Origin: Fangia hongkongensis FSC776 = DSM 21703
GTDB taxonomy: Bacteria > Pseudomonadota > Gammaproteobacteria > Francisellales > Francisellaceae
Reading direction: 5' to 3'
DNA: 64,000 nucleotides
NCBI RefSeq assembly: GCF_000379445.1
Contig: NZ_KB902242.1
Span: 23,664 to 87,663, forward strand
The notes beneath the pieces are model-generated. The model was not told where the DNA came from. It made no database searches and worked only from the letters and a program-made list of their open reading frames with translations. Shown one piece after another: positions 8,185 to 16,861 of this stretch. The position numbers and the translations under genes were made by a program. Each line of letters starts with the position of its first letter. The first letter of the stretch is position 1.

Positions 8185-9171
8185 ATGTCTCAAATACATT
8201 TTAAAATAGGTGATATTGATCCTAATGCATTTAGCATTGAGTATTATGATACATTGACTAAAAAAAGTGCCACGCAAGGCGCTACGAAACTTTTTAATGA
8301 TGATATTTTAGATCTCTTTTCTGAGGTGGATCAACGTACGATTGCATTCCATGCAGGGAAAGAGCAGGCTTTATATGGCCGACAAAGGAAACATATAAAG
8401 TCATCCGCTCTAAAAGATAAAAAATATATATTTCTTATCTTTGTATCACTATATACAGTTGTCTTTTTTACCTCTAACATTACGGGATCAACATTAGTTA
8501 GTCTTGGTAGTATTGGAGGGGTTTCTCTTGCAGTTCCTGCAGCAATTTTTATTTATGCATTCACATTTTTGATAGATTCCATCTTAACTGAGATATATGG
8601 CTTTTCTATTGTTAGACGAATTTACACTATTGTTGTATTTACTTCGTTACTTGCAATCATTGCCTTGGTGATATTATCATTACTCCCGACAGTTGATGGC
8701 CATAATTATATCCAAGAGCTAGTATTTTATGGAGCAGATATTTTAAGAACCTTTGTGGTATCTTTTATCAGCTTTATTATAGCAGAGTATGTGAATACCA
8801 ATATTATTGCTAGGATGAAATACTATTCTAGAAGGAAGCATGGTATTCAGCCAACAAAAGAACGTAGAAGAATCATGGTAAGGTTTATCAGTGCAACGTC
8901 AATAGGCACTTTGGTGGATAGTTTTATCTTTTGTTTTGGAGTTTTCCTTTTCGTGGTGCCAGTCAAAACTATATTAGTCATTGTGGCAACTCAATATACC
9001 ATAAAACTATGCTATGATATCATTGCGTGTATTTTTTCAAGCAAAATCGCTTTATATATTAAGCGCCTTGAAAAAACAGATATTGTTGAGCTGCCAAGCA
9101 ATAATATTGCGAAAATGGTTGGATTTAAGATAGATACTGAGCGTTGTAGTAATGACTATGGAAAGTATTAA
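8185..9171 (+). CDS. yhhQ: Queuosine precursor transporter, YhhQ/QPTR family, with N-terminal extension
   Basis: A 328-residue membrane protein. Residues 80-310 form about six hydrophobic segments with the YhhQ pattern V-P-A-A-I-F-I-Y-A-F-T-F-L-I-D-S-I-L-T-E at 120-139 followed by I-Y-G. YhhQ proteins import preQ0/preQ1 or queuine. The first 70 residues are soluble and polar and absent from the roughly 220-residue relatives I know. The gene follows queF by 10 bases, which supports the assignment. Its stop lies 3 bases from the end of the convergent repressor gene. Confidence 0.85.
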   Translation: MSQIHFKIGDIDPNAFSIEYYDTLTKKSATQGATKLFNDDILDLFSEVDQRTIAFHAGKEQALYGRQRKHIKSSALKDKKYIFLIFVSLYTVVFFTSNITGSTLVSLGSIGGVSLAVPAAIFIYAFTFLIDSILTEIYGFSIVRRIYTIVVFTSLLAIIALVILSLLPTVDGHNYIQELVFYGADILRTFVVSFISFIIAEYVNTNIIARMKYYSRRKHGIQPTKERRRIMVRFISATSIGTLVDSFIFCFGVFLFVVPVKTILVIVATQYTIKLCYDIIACIFSSKIALYIKRLEKTDIVELPSNNIAKMVGFKIDTERCSNDYGKY

Positions 9172-9173
9172 GT

Positions 9174-9818
9174 CTAGTTATAAAACTTCACCTCAATCAA
9201 GGTTGCAGCTAGGCTACAGTCTTGATGTTTCTCATTAATAGGAACCAGCACTTCTTTTTTAGTTAAAAAGCCCTGAGATTCTTTAATATAAAGCTCGTTG
9301 TCAATAAAGTAAGTATTTTCAATGAGATATTGGTTGCCTATATTGAGCAGGCAAAGATTAGGAAATGAAATTTCATAGGGGTCAAGCGCATCAAAAATTA
9401 AAATATTGCCCTGTTGATAAGGGGTGATATTTTTATTCAGCCTGATGGCGAATGCCTTTTCTGAAACAAATGTATTAGATATCTCAGTGACAGCAATATC
9501 AGAGGCATCTAACTTGCCTTCATAAAATGCAGCGATGTGCTCTATATCAAGCAAAGGGCAGGCGCGTGATTTTTTACTTGATTGAGTAAAAAGGTTCTCA
9601 GAAATAAATGCATCAATTGAAATATCAAAGAAATCAGTAATCATCTTAATGGTTTCAATTGAGGGGTTTTTATTGGCATGATTTGTGATGTTGTATAAGG
9701 TGGTTGCAGAACAGTTAATTTGTCTAGCAAGCTCACTGACTGATTTTATTTGATGCTTCTTCATTAAAGCAAAAATATTATGGCTAATAATTTTAACCGT
9801 ATTTTGTTTGTCACTCAT
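9174..9818 (-). CDS. XRE-family transcriptional regulator with degenerate S24/LexA-like C-terminal domain
   Basis: A 214-residue protein. Residues 14-70 are an XRE helix-turn-helix (S-V-S-E-L-A-R-Q-I then S-A-T-T-L-Y-N-I as recognition helix). Residues 120-214 resemble the S24 peptidase domain of phage cI and LexA-like repressors: A-F-A-I-R-L-N ... G-N-I-L-I-F-D. The usual D-S-M tripeptide carrying the catalytic serine is replaced by N-K-N-I-T-P, so self-cleavage looks lost. Such proteins act as DNA-binding dimers. Three inverted repeats lie 97-153 bases upstream of its start, one inside a promoter facing the other way, so it probably controls the rightward transcript and itself. Effector unknown. 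Confidence 0.75.
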   Translation of the reverse strand: MSDKQNTVKIISHNIFALMKKHQIKSVSELARQINCSATTLYNITNHANKNPSIETIKMITDFFDISIDAFISENLFTQSSKKSRACPLLDIEHIAAFYEGKLDASDIAVTEISNTFVSEKAFAIRLNKNITPYQQGNILIFDALDPYEISFPNLCLLNIGNQYLIENTYFIDNELYIKESQGFLTKKEVLVPINEKHQDCSLAATLIEVKFYN

Positions 9819-9914
9819 TATGGAATTTTCCCCATTTACATAATTAGTAGTGTAGCTATAATCAGCTCTGTTTGTACAGAGTGAATCATAACATATTTAC
9901 CTAGCAAGATAAAA

Positions 9915-9930
9915 TTACTTAAAAAAGTAA
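9915..9930. promoter_or_regulatory. Inverted repeat, candidate operator 1
   Basis: TTACTT-AAAA-AAGTAA, perfect 6-bp arms around a 4-base centre. It is the leftmost of three inverted repeats in the region between the XRE regulator and the rightward promoter, and has the same arm sequence (AAGTAA/TTACTT) as the next one. Confidence 0.5.
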
Positions 9931-9934
9931 AAAT

Positions 9935-9951
9935 AAGTAAATATTTTACTT
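9935..9951. promoter_or_regulatory. Inverted repeat, candidate operator 2
   Basis: AAGTAAA-TAT-TTTACTT, perfect 7-bp arms. It shares the AAGTAA half-site with operator 1 and its right end touches the -35 hexamer at 9950-9955. That places it where a bound repressor would block polymerase. Confidence 0.5.
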
Positions 9952-9978
9952 TACAGTGATATTAATATCACATAATAT
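9950..9978 (+). promoter_or_regulatory. Promoter with palindromic operator filling the spacer
   Basis: -35 TTTACA (9950-9955), 17-base spacer, -10 TAATAT (9973-9978). The spacer is almost entirely the perfect 16-bp palindrome GTGATATTAATATCAC (9956-9971). Palindromes in this position are classical repressor sites. Transcription would start near 9984 and run into the structured leader and the gene at 10206. The divergent XRE regulator is the likely ligand, although its half-site might be that of the AAGTAA repeats instead. Confidence 0.5.
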
Positions 9979-9983
9979 GGGTC

Positions 9984-10110
9984 TCAGATATGCAGCCGGG
10001 GGATAAGTGGCCATATCATCAGATGCTTGTTTGCTAAGTGTCTGTCAAGTAAGTGCGGGGGTGCTGAGTACATAAGATTCGGATAAGAGGTGGGATCTTA
10101 TGTGTTCAGC
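9984..10110 (+). ncRNA. Candidate structured RNA or leader with three hairpins and a repeated GGATAAG
   Basis: Immediately after the predicted start site three hairpins can be drawn. The first pairs 9987-9992 with 10012-10017, extended by 9995-9997 with 10009-10011. The second pairs 10020-10028 with 10036-10044, with two G-T pairs. The third pairs 10070-10078 with 10095-10103 (perfect 9 bp), extended by 10063-10067 with 10106-10110. GGATAAG occurs in the loops of hairpins 1 and 3 (10001-10007 and 10081-10087). The segment is more GC-rich than its surroundings. No T-run follows, so it looks like a leader of the downstream gene or a processed RNA. It matches no RNA family I can name. The rest of 9819-10205 (before 9915 and after 10110) shows nothing further. 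Confidence 0.4.
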
Positions 10111-10205
10111 CAACGCTTTGAATGCTGTCATTTCATTATATATTCTGTTGATGTTTTATTTCTTTTGATTATATTGTTTCTATAGTTGTGCTATGACATT
10201 AAAAT

Positions 10206-11300
10206 ATGAAAGGAAAATTTAAAAACATTGCAAAGAAATATAATCTTACTGCAAGTGAAAGCAGGGTGAATGGTGCGACAAATCTGACATTAGAGCGCAG
10301 CCAAATACCACCTCTAAAAAGTGTCATTGTAGGAAAAGAAGCGCTACTCTTAAATAAAATAACAGCGGCTCTTAATCAAAGTGCTTCAAGTGAAGTAACG
10401 CAACTCCTCTTGGATGGCGCGGATATAGTTTCGCTCATCACTCAAGGTTCTCTAGATGAAAGGCGGCATTTGACCTTATTCTATAACCTTAAAAATATCA
10501 TGGTGCCCTTTGTTAGTCAGGTTGAAAATGAAGTTAAGCATCTCTTAAGCTCTCAGGTAGAAAATTTGGCTGAGATCTTTAAGCATGAGCAGGCGATTTC
10601 TCCACAAAATCAGCAATATGACTTTAACTTTTTACAAAAAATTATATCTACAGATATAATGAGCCCAACGCCATATCAAGCGATAGATGCCGCTGCTACA
10701 CAAGCGCGTCAAAAGGGTTTAAATTTACACAGCTTAAATCGTTCCATATCTACTTATCAACAATTGGTTCTGGTACCTATAAGAGCGCTGTATAAATATC
10801 ACCGAAGAGAGATTTATGCTGAAGATTTTCCTAGATTGCCACTTATTGATAGTCTTTTTAGTACCGCAATCTATGGGCATCTAATTAAAAACAGAGCTGA
10901 GTTTACTTGCTCCTCACAAAACGGACGCATATTAAAACCAGTCTACCAGCTTGCGCTAGCAGAGCTACTCAATATCTCCATGCCATTTAAAGCCTGTTAT
11001 AGTTATCTTTTGTTACAGATGCTTTTTCAGCCGGAAACAACTTACACGCCCGATTTTAACATCACTCAGAGTAAAAGAGTGCATATTTGGCGTATCTTAG
11101 AAAATACCCCGTTATCAAATTTCTTGCAATCACCTTATGAAGTCATTGAGGAGATCTTGAGGATTATCGATTTTCAGCGTTCATATTGGTTTCGATATAT
11201 CTATAGAGCAAGAGAAACAAGAACGCGTCATGTCTTAAGTCATAATGATTTGTTTTCAGCATTGACTTCTCTTTGGAGTGGTAACACTGTGCCTGCATAA
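10206..11300 (+). CDS. Hypothetical protein, 364 residues, downstream of the structured leader
   Basis: Not recognised. The protein is soluble, helix-rich and basic at the N-terminus (M-K-G-K-F-K-N-I-A-K-K). It has no signal peptide, membrane segment or obvious catalytic motif. The last 60 residues are rich in R, Y and W (S-Y-W-F-R-Y-I-Y-R-A-R-E-T-R-T-R). No convincing ribosome binding site precedes ATG 10206, though a promoter lies about 220 bases upstream with a potentially folded leader between. That arrangement suggests post-transcriptional control. It is followed by metG, which has its own -10-like element, so it is probably monocistronic. Confidence 0.6.
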   Translation: MKGKFKNIAKKYNLTASESRVNGATNLTLERSQIPPLKSVIVGKEALLLNKITAALNQSASSEVTQLLLDGADIVSLITQGSLDERRHLTLFYNLKNIMVPFVSQVENEVKHLLSSQVENLAEIFKHEQAISPQNQQYDFNFLQKIISTDIMSPTPYQAIDAAATQARQKGLNLHSLNRSISTYQQLVLVPIRALYKYHRREIYAEDFPRLPLIDSLFSTAIYGHLIKNRAEFTCSSQNGRILKPVYQLALAELLNISMPFKACYSYLLLQMLFQPETTYTPDFNITQSKRVHIWRILENTPLSNFLQSPYEVIEEILRIIDFQRSYWFRYIYRARETRTRHVLSHNDLFSALTSLWSGNTVPA

Positions 11301-11341
11301 ATTTCTTCACAATTAGCATCCGCAAACTGACCTAGCAATGG

Positions 11342-11347
11342 TATAAT
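11342..11347 (+). promoter_or_regulatory. -10 element upstream of metG
   Basis: A consensus TATAAT lies 37 bases before the chosen metG start at 11379. An ATG at 11349 would then fall before the likely transcription start, which is why I reject it. No good -35 is visible 17 bases upstream. Confidence 0.4.
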
Positions 11348-11378
11348 AATGCCATTCAAATTTTATAATTATTCTGTT

Positions 11379-13406
11379 ATGCGAAACATTTTGGTAACAA
11401 ATGCATTGCCTTATGCCAATGGGCATTTGCACTTAGGGCATATGCTGGGGTATATTCAATCGGATATTTGGGTAAGGTTTCAGAAACTTCAAGGGAATCA
11501 GTGTCATTTTGTCTGTGGTAGTGATACCCATGGAACGCCTATTATGCTCCGTGCACAAAAGCTGGGTGTGAAGCCTGAAAAGCTGGTGGAAGAAATGTCA
11601 AAGTCACATTTAGATGATTTTATGGATTTTGAGGTTGAGTTTGATAATTACCATTCAACTCACAATAAGCTGAATCAGGAAGTTGTTGAGGCAATATATG
11701 AGAAGTTGCAAGCAGCGAAACTTATTGACTCAAAGGAAATTCTGCAAGCCTATGATCCTAAAGCAGATATGTTCTTGCCTGATCGATTTGTAAAAGGCAC
11801 ATGTCCAAAGTGTAAGGCTGAAGATCAATATGGTGATAGTTGTGAAGTGTGTAGTGCCACTTACTCGCCTTTGGATATGATTAACCCAGTTTCTGTGGTA
11901 ACAGGGGAGAGGCCAATTGAAAAATCTTCAGAGCATTATTTCTTTAAATTAAGCAGTTTATCTCAGGAAATTCAAAGCTGGATCAAATCCACAGACTCTC
12001 TACAGCCTGAAGTGAAAAATAAGCTAAAAGAGTGGTTTGAAGCGGGACTTCAAGATTGGGATATTTCGCGTGATGCGCCTTATTTTGGTTTTCCAATCCC
12101 AGGTACAGATGAGAAAAAGTTTTTCTATGTATGGCTTGATGCACCAATGGGATATTTAGCCAGTTTCCAAGATTACTGTAATAAATCAGGCATTGATTTT
12201 GATAACTATTGGAAAAAAGGAACAAACAGCGAGCTTTATCATTTTATCGGCAAAGATATTTTATATTTCCATGCGCTTTTTTGGCCGGCAATTTTGGCTT
12301 CTGTAGACTACCGTGAGCCAAGTGGTATTTTTGTAAATGGCTTTCTCACCATTAATGGCAAAAAAATGTCCAAATCAAGAGGGACTTTTGTATCAGCGAG
12401 AACCTATTTAAATCATTTGAAAGCGGATTATTTGCGTTATTATTTTGCAAGTAAGTTAACTGCAAAAATTGATGATATCGATTTAAATTTGGAAGACTTT
12501 TTGCAAAAAGTTAACTCAGATGTGATTGGCAAGGTCGTTAATATTGCCAGTCGTTGTGCGGGCTTTATTAATAAGAAATTTGATGGGGTGTTATCAGATA
12601 AAATTATTGATCAGAGTCTAGTGGATAGCTTTCAAAGTGCACATAAAGAAATTAGCATTTGCTTTGAAAATCGTGACTTTGCACAAGGGATACGCTTGAT
12701 TATGCAGCTTGCAGATCAGGCGAATCAATTTATTGATCATTATAAACCTTGGCAGTTGATTAAAGAGGAAGGCAAAGAAGAGCTGGTACATGATGTGTGT
12801 TCTTTAGGAATTAATCTCTTTAAAATGCTGATTGGTTATTTAAAACCGGTTGTGCCAGAGCTTGCCACCAAGTCGGAGCAATTTTTGAATATTACGCCGA
12901 TCAAATGGAGTGACATTCCAATGACGCTTGGTGCGCATAAGATTAATAAATTTAAGCCGCTTATGGTTCGTATTGAAAAGGAAAAAATTGATATGATTAT
13001 TGAAGAAACAAAACAAAAACAAGCTGAAGAAACAGGTGCGCAAGTTGAAGAAGTAGTTAAAGAAAATGCGCTTAATCTTGCCCCTGAAATCAAAATTGAT
13101 GATTTCTTAAAGGTGGATTTGCGTATTGCGAAGATTATTGAAGCGGAGCATGTAGAAAGCTCAAACAAGCTGCTTCGTTTGAAGCTTGATCTGGGAGCAG
13201 AACAAAGACAAGTCTTTGCTGGGATTAAGTCTGCTTATGATCCTGAAAGCTTAATTGGTAAGCATACGGTGATGGTTGCAAACCTAGCGCCAAGAAAAAT
13301 GCGCTTTGGTGTTTCTGAAGGCATGGTGCTTGCCGCTGGCGATGGTAAAGATTTATATATTCTTGAGCCACATGAGGGAGCGGTTGCGGGTTTACGTGTT
13401 AGCTAA
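11379..13406 (+). CDS. metG: Methionyl-tRNA synthetase with C-terminal tRNA-binding domain
   Basis: A 675-residue class I synthetase. The HIGH motif is H-L-G-H at 18-21 after A-L-P-Y-A-N-G; the K-M-S-K-S loop is at 329-333. A zinc knuckle is formed by C-P-K-C ... C-E-V-C near residues 143-162. The C-terminal 110 residues are the EMAPII/Arc1p-like tRNA-binding domain that dimerises the enzyme ([12 protein letters not shown] ... M-R-F-G-V-S-E-G-M). It charges tRNA-Met in the cytoplasm. The frame is open from 11349, but family N-termini and the -10 box at 11342 favour M-R-N-I-L-V at 11379. The 3' end overlaps the convergent FAD oxidoreductase by 8 bases. Confidence 0.97.
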   Translation: MRNILVTNALPYANGHLHLGHMLGYIQSDIWVRFQKLQGNQCHFVCGSDTHGTPIMLRAQKLGVKPEKLVEEMSKSHLDDFMDFEVEFDNYHSTHNKLNQEVVEAIYEKLQAAKLIDSKEILQAYDPKADMFLPDRFVKGTCPKCKAEDQYGDSCEVCSATYSPLDMINPVSVVTGERPIEKSSEHYFFKLSSLSQEIQSWIKSTDSLQPEVKNKLKEWFEAGLQDWDISRDAPYFGFPIPGTDEKKFFYVWLDAPMGYLASFQDYCNKSGIDFDNYWKKGTNSELYHFIGKDILYFHALFWPAILASVDYREPSGIFVNGFLTINGKKMSKSRGTFVSARTYLNHLKADYLRYYFASKLTAKIDDIDLNLEDFLQKVNSDVIGKVVNIASRCAGFINKKFDGVLSDKIIDQSLVDSFQSAHKEISICFENRDFAQGIRLIMQLADQANQFIDHYKPWQLIKEEGKEELVHDVCSLGINLFKMLIGYLKPVVPELATKSEQFLNITPIKWSDIPMTLGAHKINKFKPLMVRIEKEKIDMIIEETKQKQAEETGAQVEEVVKENALNLAPEIKIDDFLKVDLRIAKIIEAEHVESSNKLLRLKLDLGAEQRQVFAGIKSAYDPESLIGKHTVMVANLAPRKMRFGVSEGMVLAAGDGKDLYILEPHEGAVAGLRVS

Positions 13407-14616
13407 TAGAGGAAGGGTGATTGCTTAGAAAGCGCTTATATTCGCTCACAGAGCGTTTGATGCAATCTTCGATGGCTAAGCGGGTAAAGTAATTGCCCGT
13501 TAAATATAGATTTGGCTCATTGTGTAGAGCTTTATCTAGGCTCAGTAGAAACTCTGCATGGTTTGCATCATACATTGGCAGAGTGTTTTTCTTAACTTTC
13601 GTGTCAATAAGATGCTCTTTGGGAATATTGAGCGATTGAAGAAATTTCTCAAGCAGTGTTTCTACCGATTCGCGGCGTTCAAAAAAGTGAATGGTGAATC
13701 CGCGATATTTTTCATCTGCAATAACATCTCTAGAGACAACAGAAAAAAAGCTTTGTTTGACACCAATTAAGCCTGCCAGCTTTTCAATATGAGCGGTGTG
13801 TTTTTTCTCTAATATAATGCCACAACTTATAAAATTGGATACCTTTGGCTGGTATTTAATATCGGCAATTGGACTTTGGATATCCTTTAAAAGTGATTGA
13901 CTAACATGCCAAGGGGTTGCAAGTAACAATGCTTTTGCGTAATAGGTTTCCTCTTGCGTTTTAATTTGCCACGCGTTGTTTGCATAACTAAGTGAGGTAA
14001 CCTTTGTATTCAGTTTAAGATTAAGCCCATTAATTATGGATTTATTGAAAAGTGTTGAGAGTCCATGTTGAAAAGAAAAGCTGCGAGGGAAGGATTTATC
14101 TTTTTGACGCCTCTTAAATAAAAAATCAGCAGGGAATTGATCAGCATGTTGAGATAAGACTGCATTGAAGCAGTATTTGAGTGTTTGTTCGTAATTTTTT
14201 TTGCCAAATAGAAAGCTGAAATACGCTTTAACCGTTTTATCTTTGGCGGAGCTTAAGAAAAACAGCGGCCAGCCAAGGGCGGCGCGAAATAGATTTAAAT
14301 GTTTCAGTACGCTGGTGATTTCGCCATTCTTGCTGATAAGGTTAAAGCTTAATTTCTCTCGTTTTTGAAGTGCTGAAGTAAGATCGTGATCAGAAAGATA
14401 CGCTAAAGCATTATGATAGGAGTTATAGAGCGTATGCGCGCCAAGCTCTAGCCAGAATCCAGAAGCTTTGTTTGAGTGAAAAGTTTCAATGCAGCCACCT
14501 GAGTATGCGTTTTGCTCGATAATGATACTATTGTAACCTTGATTTTGTAACTTGTGAGCAAAGCTAATTCCAGAGATGCCCGCGCCAATAATGGCAATGT
14601 CATTGAGTGTTTTCAT
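13399..14616 (-). CDS. FAD-dependent amine oxidase/protoporphyrinogen oxidase-like protein
   Basis: A 405-residue flavoprotein. The N-terminal Rossmann motif is [10 protein letters not shown] (about 9-18) with E34 binding the ribose, followed by the G-G-C-I-E pattern of the amine oxidase/HemY group. Near the C-terminus L-Y-L-T-G-N-Y-F is a second FAD contact, as in protoporphyrinogen oxidases and phytoene desaturase relatives. The exact substrate cannot be read; HemY-type oxidation or another desaturation are both possible. It lies between metG (convergent) and truD (same strand, 84 bases upstream). Confidence 0.65.
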   Translation of the reverse strand: MKTLNDIAIIGAGISGISFAHKLQNQGYNSIIIEQNAYSGGCIETFHSNKASGFWLELGAHTLYNSYHNALAYLSDHDLTSALQKREKLSFNLISKNGEITSVLKHLNLFRAALGWPLFFLSSAKDKTVKAYFSFLFGKKNYEQTLKYCFNAVLSQHADQFPADFLFKRRQKDKSFPRSFSFQHGLSTLFNKSIINGLNLKLNTKVTSLSYANNAWQIKTQEETYYAKALLLATPWHVSQSLLKDIQSPIADIKYQPKVSNFISCGIILEKKHTAHIEKLAGLIGVKQSFFSVVSRDVIADEKYRGFTIHFFERRESVETLLEKFLQSLNIPKEHLIDTKVKKNTLPMYDANHAEFLLSLDKALHNEPNLYLTGNYFTRLAIEDCIKRSVSEYKRFLSNHPSSIS

Positions 14617-14700
14617 AAAAGTTATATCTATCGCAGATAAGCTTATATTACACTATAAAATGCTAGCGCATTATAACAAGTAAATTATTAGCATTTTTAT

Positions 14701-15693
14701 TTAGTTTAGGGCATCTACAAGGGTCGTTGCATAAGCCCCTTTTATGAGCGTAAAGTGAAGTACTAATGTATTATCATTTTCATTGTATTGATAGCTTAAA
14801 TTCTCTGGCAATACCTTTGTTGCGCGAAATTGCATCTCTAAATTCTCGGAGTTTAGAAAGTCAATATATTCCTGATAAGGCTCACAGAATCTAAGATAGC
14901 TTTGAAGTGCCTCATCATCGTAGTGAAGCTTTTGTGCTTTACCGATTAATGGCGCGGCGAGTAAAATCTCCCCCTTTTCAAAGCGCGCTTTGATGTCTTT
15001 TTCAGCGGCAGAGTCCACTTTAAAAAAACTACTGCCATGGCTTAAGCTTACGATATCGCCTATAAGTGGTTTCTCAAAAGTCCCTTGAGCTAGACGATCA
15101 TCAATATAAGCATTGAATAGATAGGCGCGAATAACCGAGTATAAAAACCCTTTTTCATGCCTTTTGGGAGTATATGTGCCCTTTATCCATTGGGTGGCAA
15201 GTGAGAGATTGTCATGGCCAAATCTCTGCTCACCATAGTAATTAATATAACCATTTTGTTTAATGGATTGAAGCGTAGACTCAATCTCGCTAAACTCCTT
15301 TTGGATATCACGCAGCGTTAAGATAAAGCGATTTTGCTTATGGGTGCCAACTTTAAGCTTTTTATTATGTCTTTTAAGTGTTTTGATGATAATGTTTTCA
15401 TCGTTAAACTGACTAAAATCAATATCCTCTTTTCCGGGTAAATATAAAGAGAGCCATTGGGAAGTGACCGCTTGTTTATCTTTTAATCCTGAATAGCCAA
15501 TATGGCGCTTTGGAATATTGCTGTAATGGGAGATGCGCTTGATTGCCTCTTGCGTATTCATTCCTGTTTTTTGAATATAGAGCCATAGATGCTCTCCCTC
15601 ACCACTTAAATCAAAACCAAGGATTTCCTCAACAATAAAGTCTTCAAATGAAGCTTTAAGCGTGAAGTTCTTTTGAGCTGTAGCATTAGTCAT
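14701..15693 (-). CDS. truD: tRNA pseudouridine(13) synthase
   Basis: A 330-residue TruD. The family motif G-L-K-D-K-Q-A-V-T-S-Q-W is present with catalytic D72, as is N-Y-Y-G-E-Q-R-F-G. The C-terminus K-G-A-Y-A-T-T matches the usual end of TruD. It converts U13 of tRNA-Glu to pseudouridine. The start at 15693 gives the usual N-terminus and overlaps the zapG stop by 8 bases, suggesting coupling; an in-frame ATG four codons earlier (15705) is possible. Confidence 0.93.
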   Translation of the reverse strand: MTNATAQKNFTLKASFEDFIVEEILGFDLSGEGEHLWLYIQKTGMNTQEAIKRISHYSNIPKRHIGYSGLKDKQAVTSQWLSLYLPGKEDIDFSQFNDENIIIKTLKRHNKKLKVGTHKQNRFILTLRDIQKEFSEIESTLQSIKQNGYINYYGEQRFGHDNLSLATQWIKGTYTPKRHEKGFLYSVIRAYLFNAYIDDRLAQGTFEKPLIGDIVSLSHGSSFFKVDSAAEKDIKARFEKGEILLAAPLIGKAQKLHYDDEALQSYLRFCEPYQEYIDFLNSENLEMQFRATKVLPENLSYQYNENDNTLVLHFTLIKGAYATTLVDALN

Positions 15694-16030
15694 TGCCAAT
15701 TGCATAGTCTTTTGGTACTTCTGTTTTATTCTCTTTGTTATCTGTCTCTAGTGGTTTTGCCTGTCTTGGCGGTGGATTGACGGCATTTAGTTTGACACTG
15801 TAGTCTTTGGAGTGTTGTTGTAGCTCTTCAAACTGCTGATTAATATTCTCCATAATCTGTTGAGTTTTAAATACATGTTGATTAACAGTATCCTGATAGT
15901 AGCTTAATTGGCGCTTTGTTTCTTCCAGCTCTTTTTGTACTGCTGAATTTGCGCCTTTTTTAATTCCCATGCCGACAAATAAGCCAACAATGAAAATTAC
16001 AATGGCAATTAAGATTAGTATTACAAGCAT
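15686..16030 (-). CDS. zapG: YhcB/ZapG-family (DUF1043) membrane-anchored coiled-coil protein
   Basis: A 114-residue protein with one N-terminal membrane helix (residues 2-24, ending in the glycine-rich L-F-V-G-M-G-I-K-K-G). A coiled coil follows to about residue 75, then a polar, proline-containing tail. This is the layout of YhcB/ZapG, an inner-membrane protein linked to cell division and envelope synthesis. The length is close to the enterobacterial protein (about 132). It forms an operon with truD, which overlaps its stop codon. Confidence 0.8.
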   Translation of the reverse strand: MLVILILIAIVIFIVGLFVGMGIKKGANSAVQKELEETKRQLSYYQDTVNQHVFKTQQIMENINQQFEELQQHSKDYSVKLNAVNPPPRQAKPLETDNKENKTEVPKDYAIGND

Positions 16031-16135
16031 TGGTGCTTACTCCTTTATACTTTGGCAGAATTTTAATACCATCTATTGTATCGTGTGTTACAGTGGGATA
16101 GTAGTAATTATTGAATGTAATATTAAAGGACAATC

Positions 16136-16861
16136 ATGCAGGTAGAGGTGTGTGTTGATAATGTGCGCTCATTACAAATTCTAAATAACTATGGACTTGA
16201 TCGCATTGAGCTTTGTAGTGCACTTGCGCTTGATGGCTTAACACCTCAACCAACCCTAGTCCAATATGCAAAAAAGCATGTTGGTGCAGAGCGCCATGTC
16301 ATGTTGCGTCCTCGATCTGGTGATTTTAGCTATAATGATCTTGAGCATAGTGAGATGCTAAGCAGTATAAACTTATTTGCTGAGATAGGAATTCATGGTG
16401 TGGTATTTGGCTCTTTAACAAATGATAGGGTTATTGATGTTATAAAAACTAAAGAAATTGCTGCGCTTGCAAAAGCATATCATCTAGAGACAACTTTTCA
16501 CCGTGCAATTGATATGAGCGCTGATTACTTTGCTAGTATCGAAACATGCATTGAGCTTGGGGTGACTAGAATATTAACCTCAGGTGGGGAAAAAACGGCT
16601 ATGGAAGGTGTAAATAATCTTAAAGAGGCAGCTGAGAGATATGGTTCAGATATTGAAATTATGGCCGGTTCAGGTATCAGTTATGATAATATTCAATCAG
16701 TGCTCAAAAGTGGTGTTTCAGCGGTGCATTTTTCAGCGGGTAAAACGATTTGTGAGGTTGATCACTTTGATGTATTCTCTAAAGTATCACTTAGCTACAA
16801 TCTTACTGATGAGAAAAAGCTAGCTGCTCTTTTGAATTATTTGAAGCAATATAGTGCTTAG
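16136..16861 (+). CDS. cutC: CutC-family protein (PF03932 TIM barrel)
   Basis: A 241-residue TIM-barrel protein. It begins with the CutC pattern V-E-V-C-V-D-N followed by D-R-I-E-L-C-S-A-L, then has V-M-L-R-P-R-S-G-D-F and T-F-H-R-A-I-D, and later L-T-S-G-G. CutC was named for copper tolerance in Escherichia coli, but its biochemical role is not settled, so the copper label should be treated with caution. It is a single gene, convergent with dusA, sharing 4 bases at the 3' ends. Confidence 0.9.
   Translation: MQVEVCVDNVRSLQILNNYGLDRIELCSALALDGLTPQPTLVQYAKKHVGAERHVMLRPRSGDFSYNDLEHSEMLSSINLFAEIGIHGVVFGSLTNDRVIDVIKTKEIAALAKAYHLETTFHRAIDMSADYFASIETCIELGVTRILTSGGEKTAMEGVNNLKEAAERYGSDIEIMAGSGISYDNIQSVLKSGVSAVHFSAGKTICEVDHFDVFSKVSLSYNLTDEKKLAALLNYLKQYSA

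Noticed and set aside
9984..10110. 6S RNA, SRP RNA or preQ1 riboswitch as identity of the structured RNA
   Set aside because: The sequence lacks the 6S open-bubble pattern, the SRP GGAAGCAGC-type loop and the short preQ1 pseudoknot; queF is also not downstream of it.
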